Shown here: positions 1-9,082 of the stretch, piece by piece
Layout: every line of letters starts with the position of its first letter
Numbering within the stretch: the first letter of the stretch is position 1
Assembly: GCA_009924135.1 (NCBI GenBank)
Contig: RFSE01000005.1
Location: forward strand, 1 to 64,000
Reading direction: 5' to 3'
Source of the DNA: Pseudomonadota bacterium
GTDB lineage: Bacteria; Verrucomicrobiota; Verrucomicrobiia; Limisphaerales; SXTU01
DNA length: 64,000 nucleotides
Notes under the pieces: generated by a model
The model's database searches: none
The model's input: the letters and a program-made list of their open reading frames with translations, nothing else
What the model was told of the DNA's origin: nothing
Made by a program: the position numbers and the translations under genes

Positions 1-38
1 CCCTCACCCTGCCCTCTCCCCCGATGGGGAAGAAGGGA
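1..38. repeat. Copy of the CCCTCTCCCCC-GATGGGGG palindromic element
   Basis: The left half of the palindrome is intact and the right half has drifted (GATGGGGAAGAAGGG). The same core is complete at 41739-41763 and, as an inverted pair, at 58881-59051. Here it is read through in frame and contains the first in-window ATG of the spermidine-synthase-like gene. Confidence 0.7.
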
Positions 39-1697
39 ACCGGTCACCTGCGTCGCTTCTACTGGGCCGTCTGCGCCGCCGTACCGTCGAGCCTGCTGCT
101 CGGGGTGACTACCTACATCACCACAGACATCGCCTCCATGCCGCTCCTTTGGGTGCTGCCGCTCGCGCTGTATTTGCTGACGTTTGTGTTCGTCTTTGCG
201 CGACGGCAGGTCTTCTCGTCGAAACTCCTGTCCCGCGCCCTGCCCATCGGTGCGTTGGCGCTGGCCTACCAGATGTGCGCCGGTCTCAGCGAACCAGCCT
301 GGCTGGTCATGGGCATCCATCTCATCGTGTTCTTTATCGCCACGATGGTCTGTCACGCGCGGCTCGCGGCCGACCGTCCCGACCCCGAACATCTGACCGA
401 GTTCTACCTGTGGATGTCGCTGGGCGGCGTGCTGGGCGGGCTCTTCAACACGCTGGTCGCACCGATGGTGTTCAACTCGGTGTTGGAATATCCCCTGGCC
501 CTCCTGGCCGCCTGCTGGCTGCGACTGGAAATGGAGCGCCGGTCTCCGACCCGGCGCGAATCAAACGAAGGTCCAAAAATTGCCAGCCTGGAAACCGTTG
601 TTCCAGCATCCGGCATCCAGCATCCAGCATTGGACTTGATCTGGCCTGCGGGCCTCGTCGTCCTCACCGCCACGCTGGCCGCCTTCCTGCCGCCCGCGAA
701 ACTGCTCCCCGTGCAGGTCCAGTCGCTGGTCATTTTCGGGCTGCCGCTGCTGCTGTGCTTCCTGCTCGTGGATTCGCCCCGCCGGTTTGCGCTCGGACTG
801 GGGGCGGTGTTTGTCGGCAGCGCGTTTTTCAACGGCGGATTTGGCAAGACCCTGCACGTGGAGCGCAATTTCTTCGGCGTAACGCGCGTGACGCTCTCGC
901 CGAACGGCGATGCGCGACAGATCGTCCACGGCCGGACGATTCACGGGCGGCAGTTTCTGGATCCAGCCAAGGCAGCGGAGCCGTTGACGTTCTATCATCG
1001 CGAAGGGCCGCTGGGGGATGTGTTCAAGGTGTTTGCGGCGGGGGCAGGAGCCAGAAGTCAGGAGTCAGAAGGCACCGGTGGGCAGCGTGGGACTTGGAAC
1101 GTGGGAGTCATCGGTCTGGGGGCTGGCTCCATGGCGGCGTATGCGAAGACGGGCGAGCACTGGACGTTTTTCGACATTGATCCATCGGTGCTGCGCATCG
1201 CCCAGAATACGAATTACTTCACCTTCCTCGCACACTCCGCAGCCACAGAGACCAAGCTGGTGGAAGGCGATGCCCGTCTGCGACTGCGCGAAGCGGCGAA
1301 CGGACAGTTCAACCTGCTCGTCCTCGATGCTTTCAGTTCGGACGCCATCCCGGTCCATCTCATCACGCGTGAGGCAGTGGAACTGTACCTGCGCAAATTG
1401 GCCCCCGGCGGGTTGCTCGCCTTCCATATTTCCAACCGTTACCTCGACCTCGAACCAGTGCTTGCAAACCTCGCCGAAGACCTTCATCTCGTTGCGTTGA
1501 GCTGCGATGACATGTCGCTGACCGAGGCGGAGTTCGCGACGGGTCGCGAACAGGCGCACTGGGTGGTGATGGCGCGGGACGGAGAGACACTGGCAGGCTT
1601 TCAACGCCGCACCCGCTGGTCACCGCTCGAAGGGCGGGTCGGCGTGGGAATTTGGACAGATGATTTCTCCAGCCCGCTGCGGGTGATTCAGCGGTGA
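3..1697 (+). CDS. Membrane protein with C-terminal spermidine-synthase-like domain (5' end outside window)
   Basis: The frame is open from the window edge, so the true start is probably outside; the ATG at 24 lies inside a palindromic repeat. The first part (to about residue 280 from that ATG) has several hydrophobic helices. The second part has a Rossmann methyltransferase fold: the glycine-rich stretch VIGLGAGSMAAYA near residue 362, the acidic FDIDP, then LLVLDAFSSDAIP and a P-G-G-L-L-AFHISNRY strand. This layout matches fused membrane/spermidine-synthase-like proteins; real polyamine synthesis is not proven, as many of these are of unknown substrate. Two further repeat-derived stretches sit in the coding sequence, at 603-631 and 1044-1072. 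It converges on dnaE. Confidence 0.75.
   Translation, partial: LTLPSPPMGKKGTGHLRRFYWAVCAAVPSSLLLGVTTYITTDIASMPLLWVLPLALYLLTFVFVFARRQVFSSKLLSRALPIGALALAYQMCAGLSEPAWLVMGIHLIVFFIATMVCHARLAADRPDPEHLTEFYLWMSLGGVLGGLFNTLVAPMVFNSVLEYPLALLAACWLRLEMERRSPTRRESNEGPKIASLETVVPASGIQHPALDLIWPAGLVVLTATLAAFLPPAKLLPVQVQSLVIFGLPLLLCFLLVDSPRRFALGLGAVFVGSAFFNGGFGKTLHVERNFFGVTRVTLSPNGDARQIVHGRTIHGRQFLDPAKAAEPLTFYHREGPLGDVFKVFAAGAGARSQESEGTGGQRGTWNVGVIGLGAGSMAAYAKTGEHWTFFDIDPSVLRIAQNTNYFTFLAHSAATETKLVEGDARLRLREAANGQFNLLVLDAFSSDAIPVHLITREAVELYLRKLAPGGLLAFHISNRYLDLEPVLANLAEDLHLVALSCDDMSLTEAEFATGREQAHWVVMARDGETLAGFQRRTRWSPLEGRVGVGIWTDDFSSPLRVIQR
603..631. repeat. Tandem 7-8 bp repeat (CCAGCATCCGGCATCCAGC type) inside a coding region
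   Basis: Four imperfect units of GCATCCA in a row, read in frame as a short Ala/Ser/Gly/His-rich stretch between the last N-terminal helices and the next membrane segment. No clear inverted partner arm is visible. Confidence 0.6.
1044..1072. repeat. Tandem repeat (CCAGAAGTCAGGAGTCAGAAG type) inside a coding region
   Basis: Runs of the unit AGTCAGA/AGTCAGG, read in frame as RSQESEG just before the glycine-rich loop of the methyltransferase domain. The matching inverted arm is not seen. Confidence 0.55.
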
Positions 1698-1791
1698 GCG
1701 TGTGTGTGAGTGAGGGCACCGTGCGCGCGAACCCTCCTCTCCCACACTCTCACACCCTCATACTCCGGCACTCTGGCACTCTGGCACCCTC
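1698..1791. other. Short convergent spacer with tandem GCACTCTGGCACTCTGGCAC repeats
   Basis: Between the stops of two converging genes. It holds GTGTGTGTGAGTGAGGGCACC at one end and a run of CACTCTGG/CTCTCACACCCTC units at the other; the ends are partly complementary, so the transcript could fold. It may act as a shared terminator, but no T-tract is seen. Confidence 0.45.
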
Positions 1792-4700
1792 TCACTCATC
1801 CCCGCCGTCGCCGCCGCGCTTCTCCCACGCCCGGCGCGGTCGTTCCGGCGCGGTGGTGTCCACTTTGGGGTAATACGTTTCCTCGCCGAGCAGCGCATCC
1901 ACGGCGCGTTGAAAGGCAACCGACGGTGCGACGGCGTAGCGTTCGTGCGTTTCAATGAAAAGCGGCGGGGCATCGGGGTAACGGAAGCACAGGAAGAGCG
2001 GGCATTTGCCCCGATGCGCCTCGACGAGGGCCCGGGTGGCTTCGAGTTTCGCATCGTCAAGGTGCGCGGGGTAGAGGCGTAGATGCACCTGTTTGGTGAA
2101 CTTCCGCGGCGCGTCCTCGAGTGACATGATCTCCGTCGGGAAGAGCTTGGGCTTGTCCTCCTCGTTGTTGACCTCGCCGACCACGAGCAACGCCTTCTGC
2201 GGCACCATCAGCTCGCGGTACTTGTCGTAATTCTCGTTCATCAGGAGCATCGAGAACGTGCCTTCCAGGTCCTCCAACGTTACCATCGCATAAGGCTTGT
2301 TGTTCTTCTTGCTGACGCCCTGTTGCACGGTTCCGACCATTCCGCCAATGCGCGTCATGGTGCGCGGCTGGAGCGCTTTCGCCGTGGTGGAGTTGTGCAG
2401 GCAGAATTTTTCCAGCAGCGGGGCCAGCGGCGTGAGCGGGTGGCCGGTGACGTAGAAGCCCAGCAGTTCCTTCTCGTGGGCGAGCAGCTCGTGCTGCGGC
2501 CACTCGGGGAGCTGCGCCGCCTTCTCGACCTTTGCGGCCGCGGCCGGCTCCTCCATCATGCCAAACAGGGAAACCTGCCCGCGCACGCGGTCGGCCGCCG
2601 CGCTGGCGGCGCGGGCCATCACGCGGTCAAGCGCGGCAAACATCGAGGCGCGCGTCTCGTTCAGGCTGTCGCACGCACCGCACTTGATGAGTGCTTCGAG
2701 CGTCTTGCGGTTGACGGTGCGCGAGTCCACGCGTTCGCAGAAATCGGTGAGGCTGGTGAATTTGCCGCCCTTGTCACGGGCTTCGATGATGCCCTGCACG
2801 GCGATTTCACCAACACCTTTGATCGCGGCGAGGCCGAAGCGGATGGCGCCGGCGACCGGAGCCGGGGTCTCGGATTTGGCATCGGCCGGCTGGGGGGAAG
2901 CCGGAGCCTCCTCGCGCCGGTTGGTGCGGGAGGAAGGGTAAAAGAACGCCTGGCCATCGTTCACGTCCGGCGGGAGCACTTCCACGCCGAGGGCCTTGGC
3001 TTCATCCAAAACGATCTTGAGCTTCTCCTGCGTGCCCATGTCGTTCGTCATCATCGCGCTGAGGAATTCGACGGGGTAGTTGCCCTTCAGATACGCGGTC
3101 TGGTAGGCGACGACCGCATAGGCGGCGGCGTGGGATTTGTTGAAGCCGTAGCCGGCGAATTTCTCGAGCACATCGAAGATCTGGTTGGCCTTCGATTCCG
3201 GGATGCTGTTCCGCTCCTTCGCCCCCTTTACGAAGGACGTACGGTACTTGGCCATCTCCTCGGGCTTCTTTTTGCCCATCGCGCGCCGGAGCAGATCCGC
3301 GCTGCCCAGCGAGTAACCCGCCAGGATCTGCGCGGCCTGCATCACCTGCTCCTGGTAGATGAGCACGCCGTAGGTCTCCTTCGAGATGCTCTCCAGCAGC
3401 GGATGTTCGTAAACGATCTCGACCTCCCCGTGGCGGCGCTTGATGAAGTCGGGAATGAGGTCCATCGGGCCGGGGCGATAGAGCGCCACGAGCGCGGTGA
3501 TGTGCTCGACGGAGCTGATCTGGAACTTCCGGCACAAGTCGCGCATGCCGCCGGATTCCAACTGGAAGATGCCGACCGTGTTGCCTTTGTTGAGCAGGTC
3601 GTAGGCTTTCGTATCGTCGAGCGGGATTTCGTCCACGTTTACGGTGATGCCCTGGGTCTTTTTCACCATCTCGCACACATTGCGAATGACGGTGAGGGTC
3701 TTGAGCCCCAGGAAGTCCATCTTCAGCAGGCCGAGGTCGCCGACCGGACCCATCGGGTATTGCGTGACGATGGTGCCGTCCTCGTCCTGCTTGAGCGGCA
3801 GCAGGTTCACCAGCGGCTGGTCACCGATGACCACGCCGGCGGCGTGCACGCTGGAGTTGCGCGCGATGTCTTCGAGCACAAAGGCGGAGTCCAGCAGTTC
3901 GCGGGTGACTTCCTCCGACTCGTAGGCGGTTTTGAGTTCCGCCGACTGCTTGAGCGCCTTCTCGAGCGTCATCTTCAGGTCCGCCGGCACCATCTTCGCC
4001 AGCCGGTCGCACTCGCCGTAGCTCAGGCCCATGACGCGGCCCACGTCGCGGATGACGGACTTCGCACCCATCGTGCCAAAGGTGATGATCTGCGCCACCG
4101 AATCGCGCCCATACTTCTGCCGCACATACTCGATGACGTCCGCCCGACGATCGTCGGCGAAGTCGATGTCAATGTCGGGCGGGTTGACGCGCTCGGGATT
4201 CAGGAAGCGCTCGAACAGCAGGTTGTACCGGATCGGGTCAACGTTCGCGATGTCCAGCAGGTAGGTGACCAGTGAACCGGCCGCGCTACCGCGCGCCACG
4301 CACGCCACGCCCATTTCCCGGCCCTTCGCAACGAAGTCGGCGGTGATGAGGAAGTAGCTGATGAACCCGGTCTTCTCGATGACGGTGAGTTCGAGTTGCA
4401 GGCGGTCGATGATGACCTTGATCGCTGCGGCTACGGCCGGCTGTTCGTGGAGTTTTCCAGAAGTGTTCAGTAGGCAGTTTTCAGTGTTCAGTGGAGCCCC
4501 GTCAGCGGCCGCAGTGCCCTCGCCTGACTGAACACTGGATACTGAATACTGATTACTGTCCAAAGTGGGCAACTTCCTCGGCTCACGAATTCCCTCAACC
4601 ACGAACTCCTTCCCGACGGCCTTCACGTCCAGCGTGTAGCGGCGGCCCAGGCCTTCGGCCAGGAGCTTCCGCAGATAGCCTTCGCGCGTGTAGGTTTCGG

Positions 4701-5583
4701 GCGGATGGAAAACCGGGTAGTGGAGCGTCTTGAAGTCGAAGTCCACGTTGCACTTCTCGGCGACCTCGACGGTGTTCGTGACCGCCTCGGGCACCTCGGA
4801 GAACAGCGCCTTCATCTCGTCTGCGCTGCGCAGGTAGAACTGCTCCGGCACGTAGCGCATCCGCTTCTGGTCCGCGAGCTGTGTCTGGGTGCCGATGCAG
4901 ATGAGGCAATCGTGCGCCTGCGAATGCCCCTTCTCGACGTAGTGCACGTCATTCGTCGCCACCAGCTTGAGGCCGAAATCCTTCGCCCACGGGATCAGGT
5001 GGCGGTTCACCTTGGCCTGCTCGGGGATGCCATGGTTCTGGAGTTCGAGGAAGTAGTTCTCCGCGCCGAAGGTTTGCTTGTACCAGTCCACGGTCTCGCG
5101 CGCCTTGTCGAGCTGGTCATGCATGATCAATTGCGGCACCTCGCTGGCCAGACAGCCGGACAAGGCGATGAGCCCCTCGTGATGCGCCGCGAGCAGTTCC
5201 TTGTCCACGCGGGGCTTGTAATAAAAGCCTTCGAGATGCGCCTTGGTGACCAGCTTCACGAGGTTCTTGTAACCGGCCTCGTCCTTGGCGAGCAGCAGCA
5301 GGTGCTGATAGACCTCCTTGCCGCCTCCGCCGGAGCCGGCCTTCTTCTCCAGGCGGCTGCCGTGCGCAACGTAAACTTCGCAGCCGATGATCGGCTTGAT
5401 GCCCTTCTCGCGAACGGTTTTGTAGAAGTCCACGGCCCCGTAGAGCACGCCATGGTCCGTGATGGCCATCGAGTGGAACTTCAGGTCGTGGGCGCGCTCG
5501 GCGAGCTTGTCCAGACGGCACGCGGCATCCAGGAGCGAATACTCCGTGTGCAGGTGCAGATGGACAAAGTCAACGTGTGACAT
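1792..5583 (-). CDS. dnaE: DNA polymerase III subunit alpha
   Basis: Catalytic subunit of the replicative polymerase, 1263 aa (E. coli 1160). The N-terminal PHP domain opens with VHLHLHTEYSLLDAA and continues through ITDHGVLYGAVDF and PIIGCEVYVAHGSR. The palm has PDIDIDFADDRR near residue 468 and the third acidic site in LKMDFLGLKTL. A helix-hairpin-helix region (FGLAAIKGVGE) and an OB-fold (IGGMVGTVQQGVSKKN) follow. Two stretches look added: residues about 341-374 are encoded by a fold-back repeat (4461-4561), and about 880-910 is a low-complexity Pro/Ala/Glu linker. The frame is unbroken and all catalytic motifs are present, so the gene should be functional. Confidence 0.97.
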   Translation of the reverse strand: MSHVDFVHLHLHTEYSLLDAACRLDKLAERAHDLKFHSMAITDHGVLYGAVDFYKTVREKGIKPIIGCEVYVAHGSRLEKKAGSGGGGKEVYQHLLLLAKDEAGYKNLVKLVTKAHLEGFYYKPRVDKELLAAHHEGLIALSGCLASEVPQLIMHDQLDKARETVDWYKQTFGAENYFLELQNHGIPEQAKVNRHLIPWAKDFGLKLVATNDVHYVEKGHSQAHDCLICIGTQTQLADQKRMRYVPEQFYLRSADEMKALFSEVPEAVTNTVEVAEKCNVDFDFKTLHYPVFHPPETYTREGYLRKLLAEGLGRRYTLDVKAVGKEFVVEGIREPRKLPTLDSNQYSVSSVQSGEGTAAADGAPLNTENCLLNTSGKLHEQPAVAAAIKVIIDRLQLELTVIEKTGFISYFLITADFVAKGREMGVACVARGSAAGSLVTYLLDIANVDPIRYNLLFERFLNPERVNPPDIDIDFADDRRADVIEYVRQKYGRDSVAQIITFGTMGAKSVIRDVGRVMGLSYGECDRLAKMVPADLKMTLEKALKQSAELKTAYESEEVTRELLDSAFVLEDIARNSSVHAAGVVIGDQPLVNLLPLKQDEDGTIVTQYPMGPVGDLGLLKMDFLGLKTLTVIRNVCEMVKKTQGITVNVDEIPLDDTKAYDLLNKGNTVGIFQLESGGMRDLCRKFQISSVEHITALVALYRPGPMDLIPDFIKRRHGEVEIVYEHPLLESISKETYGVLIYQEQVMQAAQILAGYSLGSADLLRRAMGKKKPEEMAKYRTSFVKGAKERNSIPESKANQIFDVLEKFAGYGFNKSHAAAYAVVAYQTAYLKGNYPVEFLSAMMTNDMGTQEKLKIVLDEAKALGVEVLPPDVNDGQAFFYPSSRTNRREEAPASPQPADAKSETPAPVAGAIRFGLAAIKGVGEIAVQGIIEARDKGGKFTSLTDFCERVDSRTVNRKTLEALIKCGACDSLNETRASMFAALDRVMARAASAAADRVRGQVSLFGMMEEPAAAAKVEKAAQLPEWPQHELLAHEKELLGFYVTGHPLTPLAPLLEKFCLHNSTTAKALQPRTMTRIGGMVGTVQQGVSKKNNKPYAMVTLEDLEGTFSMLLMNENYDKYRELMVPQKALLVVGEVNNEEDKPKLFPTEIMSLEDAPRKFTKQVHLRLYPAHLDDAKLEATRALVEAHRGKCPLFLCFRYPDAPPLFIETHERYAVAPSVAFQRAVDALLGEETYYPKVDTTAPERPRRAWEKRGGDGGDE
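4461..4561. repeat. Fold-back element inside dnaE (CAGTGTTCAGT family)
   Basis: Left arm 4461-4497 has repeated TTCAGT/GTTCAGT units; right arm 4525-4561 has the complementary ACTGAACACTG, ACTGAATACTG and ACTGATTACTG. The arms can pair around a spacer of about 27 bp. A second copy of the family is at 30397-30488 inside another gene, and a half copy is at 16608-16625. Confidence 0.85.
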
Positions 5584-5870
5584 GGGAGGAAAAGTTTGGG
5601 CGGGCGCGGCAAGATGTCGAGTGTGGATTCATCGCGCACGGCTGATAATCAACCGCAGACCACCTGGTTGGCGGTCCCCGAATTTTGGCCGCGAAGGGGC
5701 GCAAAGAACGCAAAGCGAAAACTGGTTCACTCATTGCATCCAACATTGGCCGTAGCAGCCACCTCAGCAGTTCCTCCTTTTGCGCCGCTTGTGCCTTTTT
5801 GTGGCAACAATTCAGCCTTGTGACCGAAGCGCGCTGTTGATTTCCGCGCCCCAGCGGCCAAGCTCGCCCC
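5584..5870. other. Divergent intergenic region with a decayed inverted repeat
   Basis: Between the start of dnaE (minus) and a PQQ-propeller gene (plus). A GGCGCAAAGAACGCAAAG arm (5689-5718) faces a partly complementary CTCCTTTTGCGCCGC arm (5775-5806). Promoters for both genes should be here, but no clear -35/-10 pair stands out. Confidence 0.5.
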
Positions 5871-7433
5871 ATGCTTTTCCTACGCTGTTTGCTCCTCACG
5901 CTCGCGCTGGCCACCGCTTCGTCCGCCGCCGTCTCGAACTGGCCCCAGGCCGCCGGTCCGAACGGCACCTGGTCCGTCGAGGCGGATGACGTGCCGGTCA
6001 AGTGGAGCGTCGCCCGCGACGAGGGCGTCGTCTGGCGCACCACGCTGCCGGAGACCGGCCAAGGCGGTATCGCCGTCTGGGGCGACCGCGTCTTCCTCAC
6101 CACGCTTAAGCCGGAGGACAGCAAACCGCCGCTGGGCAAGGACATCATCGGCCATTGCCTCGACGCGAAAACCGGCAAGATCCTCTGGACCGTGAACCTG
6201 CCGGGCCGCGAGACCAGCGTGCCGGCCTATTTCTTCAGCGATGCGACCTCGCCTTCGCCCGTGACGGATGGCCAGTACGTGTGGTTCTTCAATGCCTGCG
6301 GGTCCATGGGTTGCTATGACTTCGCCGGCAAGCAGGTCTGGTTCCGCGAGTGGCAGCCGACCGGTGGCCGTCCCTTCAACAAGCAGTTCGAACCGATCCT
6401 CTTCAACGACGCCCTGCTCAACATGGAGCCGCGCGACACGGATGATCCCAAGCGCGAGGGCAAGGACCCGTGGAATTACATCCGCGCCCTCGACAAGCGC
6501 ACCGGCCGTACGCTGTGGGTCGCCGACGATGCGATGACGCACTACAACACGCCCGTCTTCGGCCGCCTCGCCGATGGTACGCCCGCCGTGCTGCAAGGGC
6601 GCGGTGCGTATCATGGCGTGCCCGAGCTGCCCATCGGCCTGAGCCTTACGAGCCTCGCGCCGGGCAAGGAAGGCAAGACGATCTGGCGCTTTGAGACCAA
6701 CCGCAGCAAGGCTTGTTACACCATGCATTGGAACACGAAATACGCCGCGTGGTTCGACATTGACGCTTCTGAACATCAGGTGCTGGATGCCGCGACCGGC
6801 AAGCTCCTCCGCTCGCAATCGCTCGTGAAACAAGTAGATTGGCGGCGCTTTAATCCTGCGACCGGCAAGCATGAGCTGCTCGGGGATACGGACCTCTCGA
6901 AACAAACGCCGCCGTTGAAAGTCTTCCCCGCGCAGTTCTGCAACATCCTGCTCGGCAACTGGCACTGGTTCCTCTGTTACACGGAGAACGGCAAACAAAA
7001 GCTTGGCCCGCCCTACTCCGTGGGCCGCGTGCATCTCGAAACCGGCAAGGTGGAATACCTCGAAGTGCCCGTGGCCGTGGCGCGGGCGGCGGGCCAGCCG
7101 GACCAGTTCGTCTGGAACAAACCGCAGAAGTCCTCGACAGTCAACTCGCGCGGCATCGACGTCGCCTCGGACAAGCGTTCGCAGGGCGATGGGTGGTGGT
7201 GGGGCTATCTCGGCAGTCCGACGGCCGCCGGTGGCAAGGTGTATTTCACCACGATGATGGGCGTCACCTACGTCCTCGACGGTCGCGCCACCGTATTGGA
7301 TGACAAGGCGCTGCTCGCCGTCAACGACCTCGGCCAGCCCGGCCAGACTTGGAGCCTCAACTCGCTCTCCTATGCGGGCGGCCACCTCTTCCATCGGAGC
7401 ATGAAGGAAGCCGTCTGCCTCGGCCGGAAATGA
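5871..7433 (+). CDS. Secreted PQQ-type beta-propeller protein
   Basis: 520 aa with a signal peptide (hydrophobic residues 2-20, cleavage near SSA-A). The start of the mature protein, NWPQAAGPNGTWSVE, and recurring blade motifs such as DAKTGKILWTVNL, DKRTGRTLWVADD and DAATGKLLRSQS mark it as a PQQ-like eight-bladed propeller family member. Such proteins are common as secreted, non-enzymatic or dehydrogenase-like proteins in Planctomycetes and Verrucomicrobia; whether it binds PQQ cannot be judged. A second, shorter family member is at 31464-32741. No partner enzyme is adjacent, so the function remains open. Confidence 0.8.
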   Translation: MLFLRCLLLTLALATASSAAVSNWPQAAGPNGTWSVEADDVPVKWSVARDEGVVWRTTLPETGQGGIAVWGDRVFLTTLKPEDSKPPLGKDIIGHCLDAKTGKILWTVNLPGRETSVPAYFFSDATSPSPVTDGQYVWFFNACGSMGCYDFAGKQVWFREWQPTGGRPFNKQFEPILFNDALLNMEPRDTDDPKREGKDPWNYIRALDKRTGRTLWVADDAMTHYNTPVFGRLADGTPAVLQGRGAYHGVPELPIGLSLTSLAPGKEGKTIWRFETNRSKACYTMHWNTKYAAWFDIDASEHQVLDAATGKLLRSQSLVKQVDWRRFNPATGKHELLGDTDLSKQTPPLKVFPAQFCNILLGNWHWFLCYTENGKQKLGPPYSVGRVHLETGKVEYLEVPVAVARAAGQPDQFVWNKPQKSSTVNSRGIDVASDKRSQGDGWWWGYLGSPTAAGGKVYFTTMMGVTYVLDGRATVLDDKALLAVNDLGQPGQTWSLNSLSYAGGHLFHRSMKEAVCLGRK

Positions 7434-7449
7434 TCACCCCCGTCGCCCC

Positions 7450-7839
7450 ATGAGCAAGGACCTCTCCCGCGAACTCGTCGCCGAAATGGCCGGTGTCTAT
7501 CGCGATGCCGAGGAAGCCCGCGTGGCCAGCTTCGTGCGGCTCCAGCAGGAAGCGCAGGAGCGCCCCAGCCCAATCTGTGCCGGCCAGTCCGTGTGGACGC
7601 TCCATCTGGAACCAGTCACCCCCGAAAACGCCGTGAACCATCCGGGCTATGTCGTCCTGGCCGGCCAGGTGTTGGACACGCGTGAAACCACCTACGAAGT
7701 GAGCTTCAGCGGACGAGTGCGGACGTGTCCGCGCACCAGCCTGTACGCGACCTTGGCCGCCGCCGAACTTGAAGCCCAGCACTGCAACGGCGCCATCGCC
7801 CGCCGTCTGGCTGAGTTGCATGATGGCGGACTGGCGTAA
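7450..7839 (+). CDS. Hypothetical protein, 129 aa
   Basis: Begins 17 bp after the PQQ propeller gene on the same strand. No signal peptide or membrane segment. It starts with a charged helix (SRELVAEMAGVYRDAEEARV) and then alternates beta-like segments (VWTLHLEPV, YVVLAGQVL, TYEVSFSGRV). I do not recognise a family. The codon use matches its neighbours and the antisense frames look like shadows, which supports a real gene. Bases 7711-7733 contain a perfect GCGGACGTGTCCGC palindrome read through in frame. Confidence 0.5.
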   Translation: MSKDLSRELVAEMAGVYRDAEEARVASFVRLQQEAQERPSPICAGQSVWTLHLEPVTPENAVNHPGYVVLAGQVLDTRETTYEVSFSGRVRTCPRTSLYATLAAAELEAQHCNGAIARRLAELHDGGLA

Positions 7840-7863
7840 TTCTCCGGCGCGCCCAGTCGAGCT

Positions 7864-8955
7864 TCAGCTTACCTTCCGCAGCTTCGTGACGCGCCCGGTG
7901 TTGACCCACTCGGCCACGAAAATGTTGCCGGCGGCGTCGAAGCAGGCGTCGTGCGGGTGGAGGAACTTGCCGGAGACCCAGCCTTCGCCCTTTTCCTCGC
8001 GGCGGAGTTTCATGCCGTCCTTCAGCACGGCGGCACGCCATTCGGGGTCTTCGCCGAGGTGGGTGATGACCTTGTCGTCCTTGTCCAGCAGCGTGACCCT
8101 GGCGCTGAGGTCGGGCACGAGCATCACGTCGCCGTGCGTGTCGATGTTCGCAGGGAGGATGAAGCCGTCGAGGGTCTTCACGTGCTTGCCTTCGAGGGTA
8201 AACCATTGCAGCCGCTTGTTCGCACGGTCACAGACAACGACGGAGGGTTTGCGACCAGGTCGGTCGTCCAGCCAGATGCCGTGCGGGGTGTTGAACTGGC
8301 CGTTCTCCTTGCCCGGTTCGCCGAACTTCGCGAGCCACTTGCCGTCCTTGTCGTAGCGGTGGACGCGGTAGGAACCGTAGCCGTCCGCGAGGTAGAAGCC
8401 ACCGTCGGGAAGGAAGGCGTAGTTGGTGGGCATGAAGGCGTCGCGACCCCAGCGCTTGATGGGCTTGGTGTCCTCGTCCTTGAGATACACGCCCGAGTCC
8501 ATCGGAGCGTACTTTTGCCAGACGGTTTCACCCTTGAGCGTAAGCTTGGCGAAACTCTTCACCTGCTGGTAGGCGGTGACCCAGAGGAATTGCTCCTTGC
8601 CCTCGGTGCGAACTTCGAGGCCGTGGCCGCCGCCTTGAAACTGCTGACCGAACGCGCGGATGAACTTGCCCTGCGGATCGAACACGAAGATGGACGGGTG
8701 GTCCTTCAGGTTCTCGCGGCCCTCGTGGATGACGTAGAGGTTCTGGTCACGGTCCACGGCGACGTTGTGGGTGGTCTGCCAGGAGTATTGGGCCGGGAGC
8801 TGCGCCCAGTTGTGGTGGACCTCGTAGCGATGTTCGCCCGCACCGATGACCAGCTGCTTGTCAGACTTCTGCGCGGTGAGCACGCGCGGCGCGGCGAGCG
8901 CAGCGGCGGTGGTGGCGAGGAAAGCGCGGCGGGATTGAAGGAGGCGGTTATTCAT
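7864..8955 (-). CDS. Tat-exported NHL-repeat six-bladed beta-propeller protein
   Basis: 363 aa from the ATG at 8955; I chose this start over an ATG 21 bp upstream because it places a Tat-like signal (LLQSRRAFLATTAAALAAP) at the N-terminus. Repeats such as NLYVIHEGRENLKDHPSIFVFDPQ, FYLADGYGSYRVHRYDKDGKW and NQFNTPHGIWLDDR-type blades are characteristic of NHL propellers of the peptidyl-amidating-lyase-like or SMP-30-like groups. HxxH-type metal ligands may be present, but I cannot assign catalysis. It converges on the 129-aa gene with a 24-bp gap. Confidence 0.75.
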   Translation of the reverse strand: MNNRLLQSRRAFLATTAAALAAPRVLTAQKSDKQLVIGAGEHRYEVHHNWAQLPAQYSWQTTHNVAVDRDQNLYVIHEGRENLKDHPSIFVFDPQGKFIRAFGQQFQGGGHGLEVRTEGKEQFLWVTAYQQVKSFAKLTLKGETVWQKYAPMDSGVYLKDEDTKPIKRWGRDAFMPTNYAFLPDGGFYLADGYGSYRVHRYDKDGKWLAKFGEPGKENGQFNTPHGIWLDDRPGRKPSVVVCDRANKRLQWFTLEGKHVKTLDGFILPANIDTHGDVMLVPDLSARVTLLDKDDKVITHLGEDPEWRAAVLKDGMKLRREEKGEGWVSGKFLHPHDACFDAAGNIFVAEWVNTGRVTKLRKVS

Positions 8956-9082
8956 GGTGGCAGATGAACAGGTCATTAAGTCGGTGAACGCAGAGACAGT
9001 GTAAGCGGACCCTTAAAACCTGCAACCCTGAGGAAGCCCGTTGAGGAAACGCGCGGCCAGGACGCCACGGGACGAACTCCTG

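Noticed and set aside
2323..4275. A 650-codon plus-strand ORF within dnaE
   Set aside because: Antisense shadow of dnaE, without family resemblance.
4461..4561. CRISPR array
   Set aside because: Repeat units are only 7-10 bp, without unique spacers of uniform length, and are arranged as inverted arms; no cas genes occur in the window.
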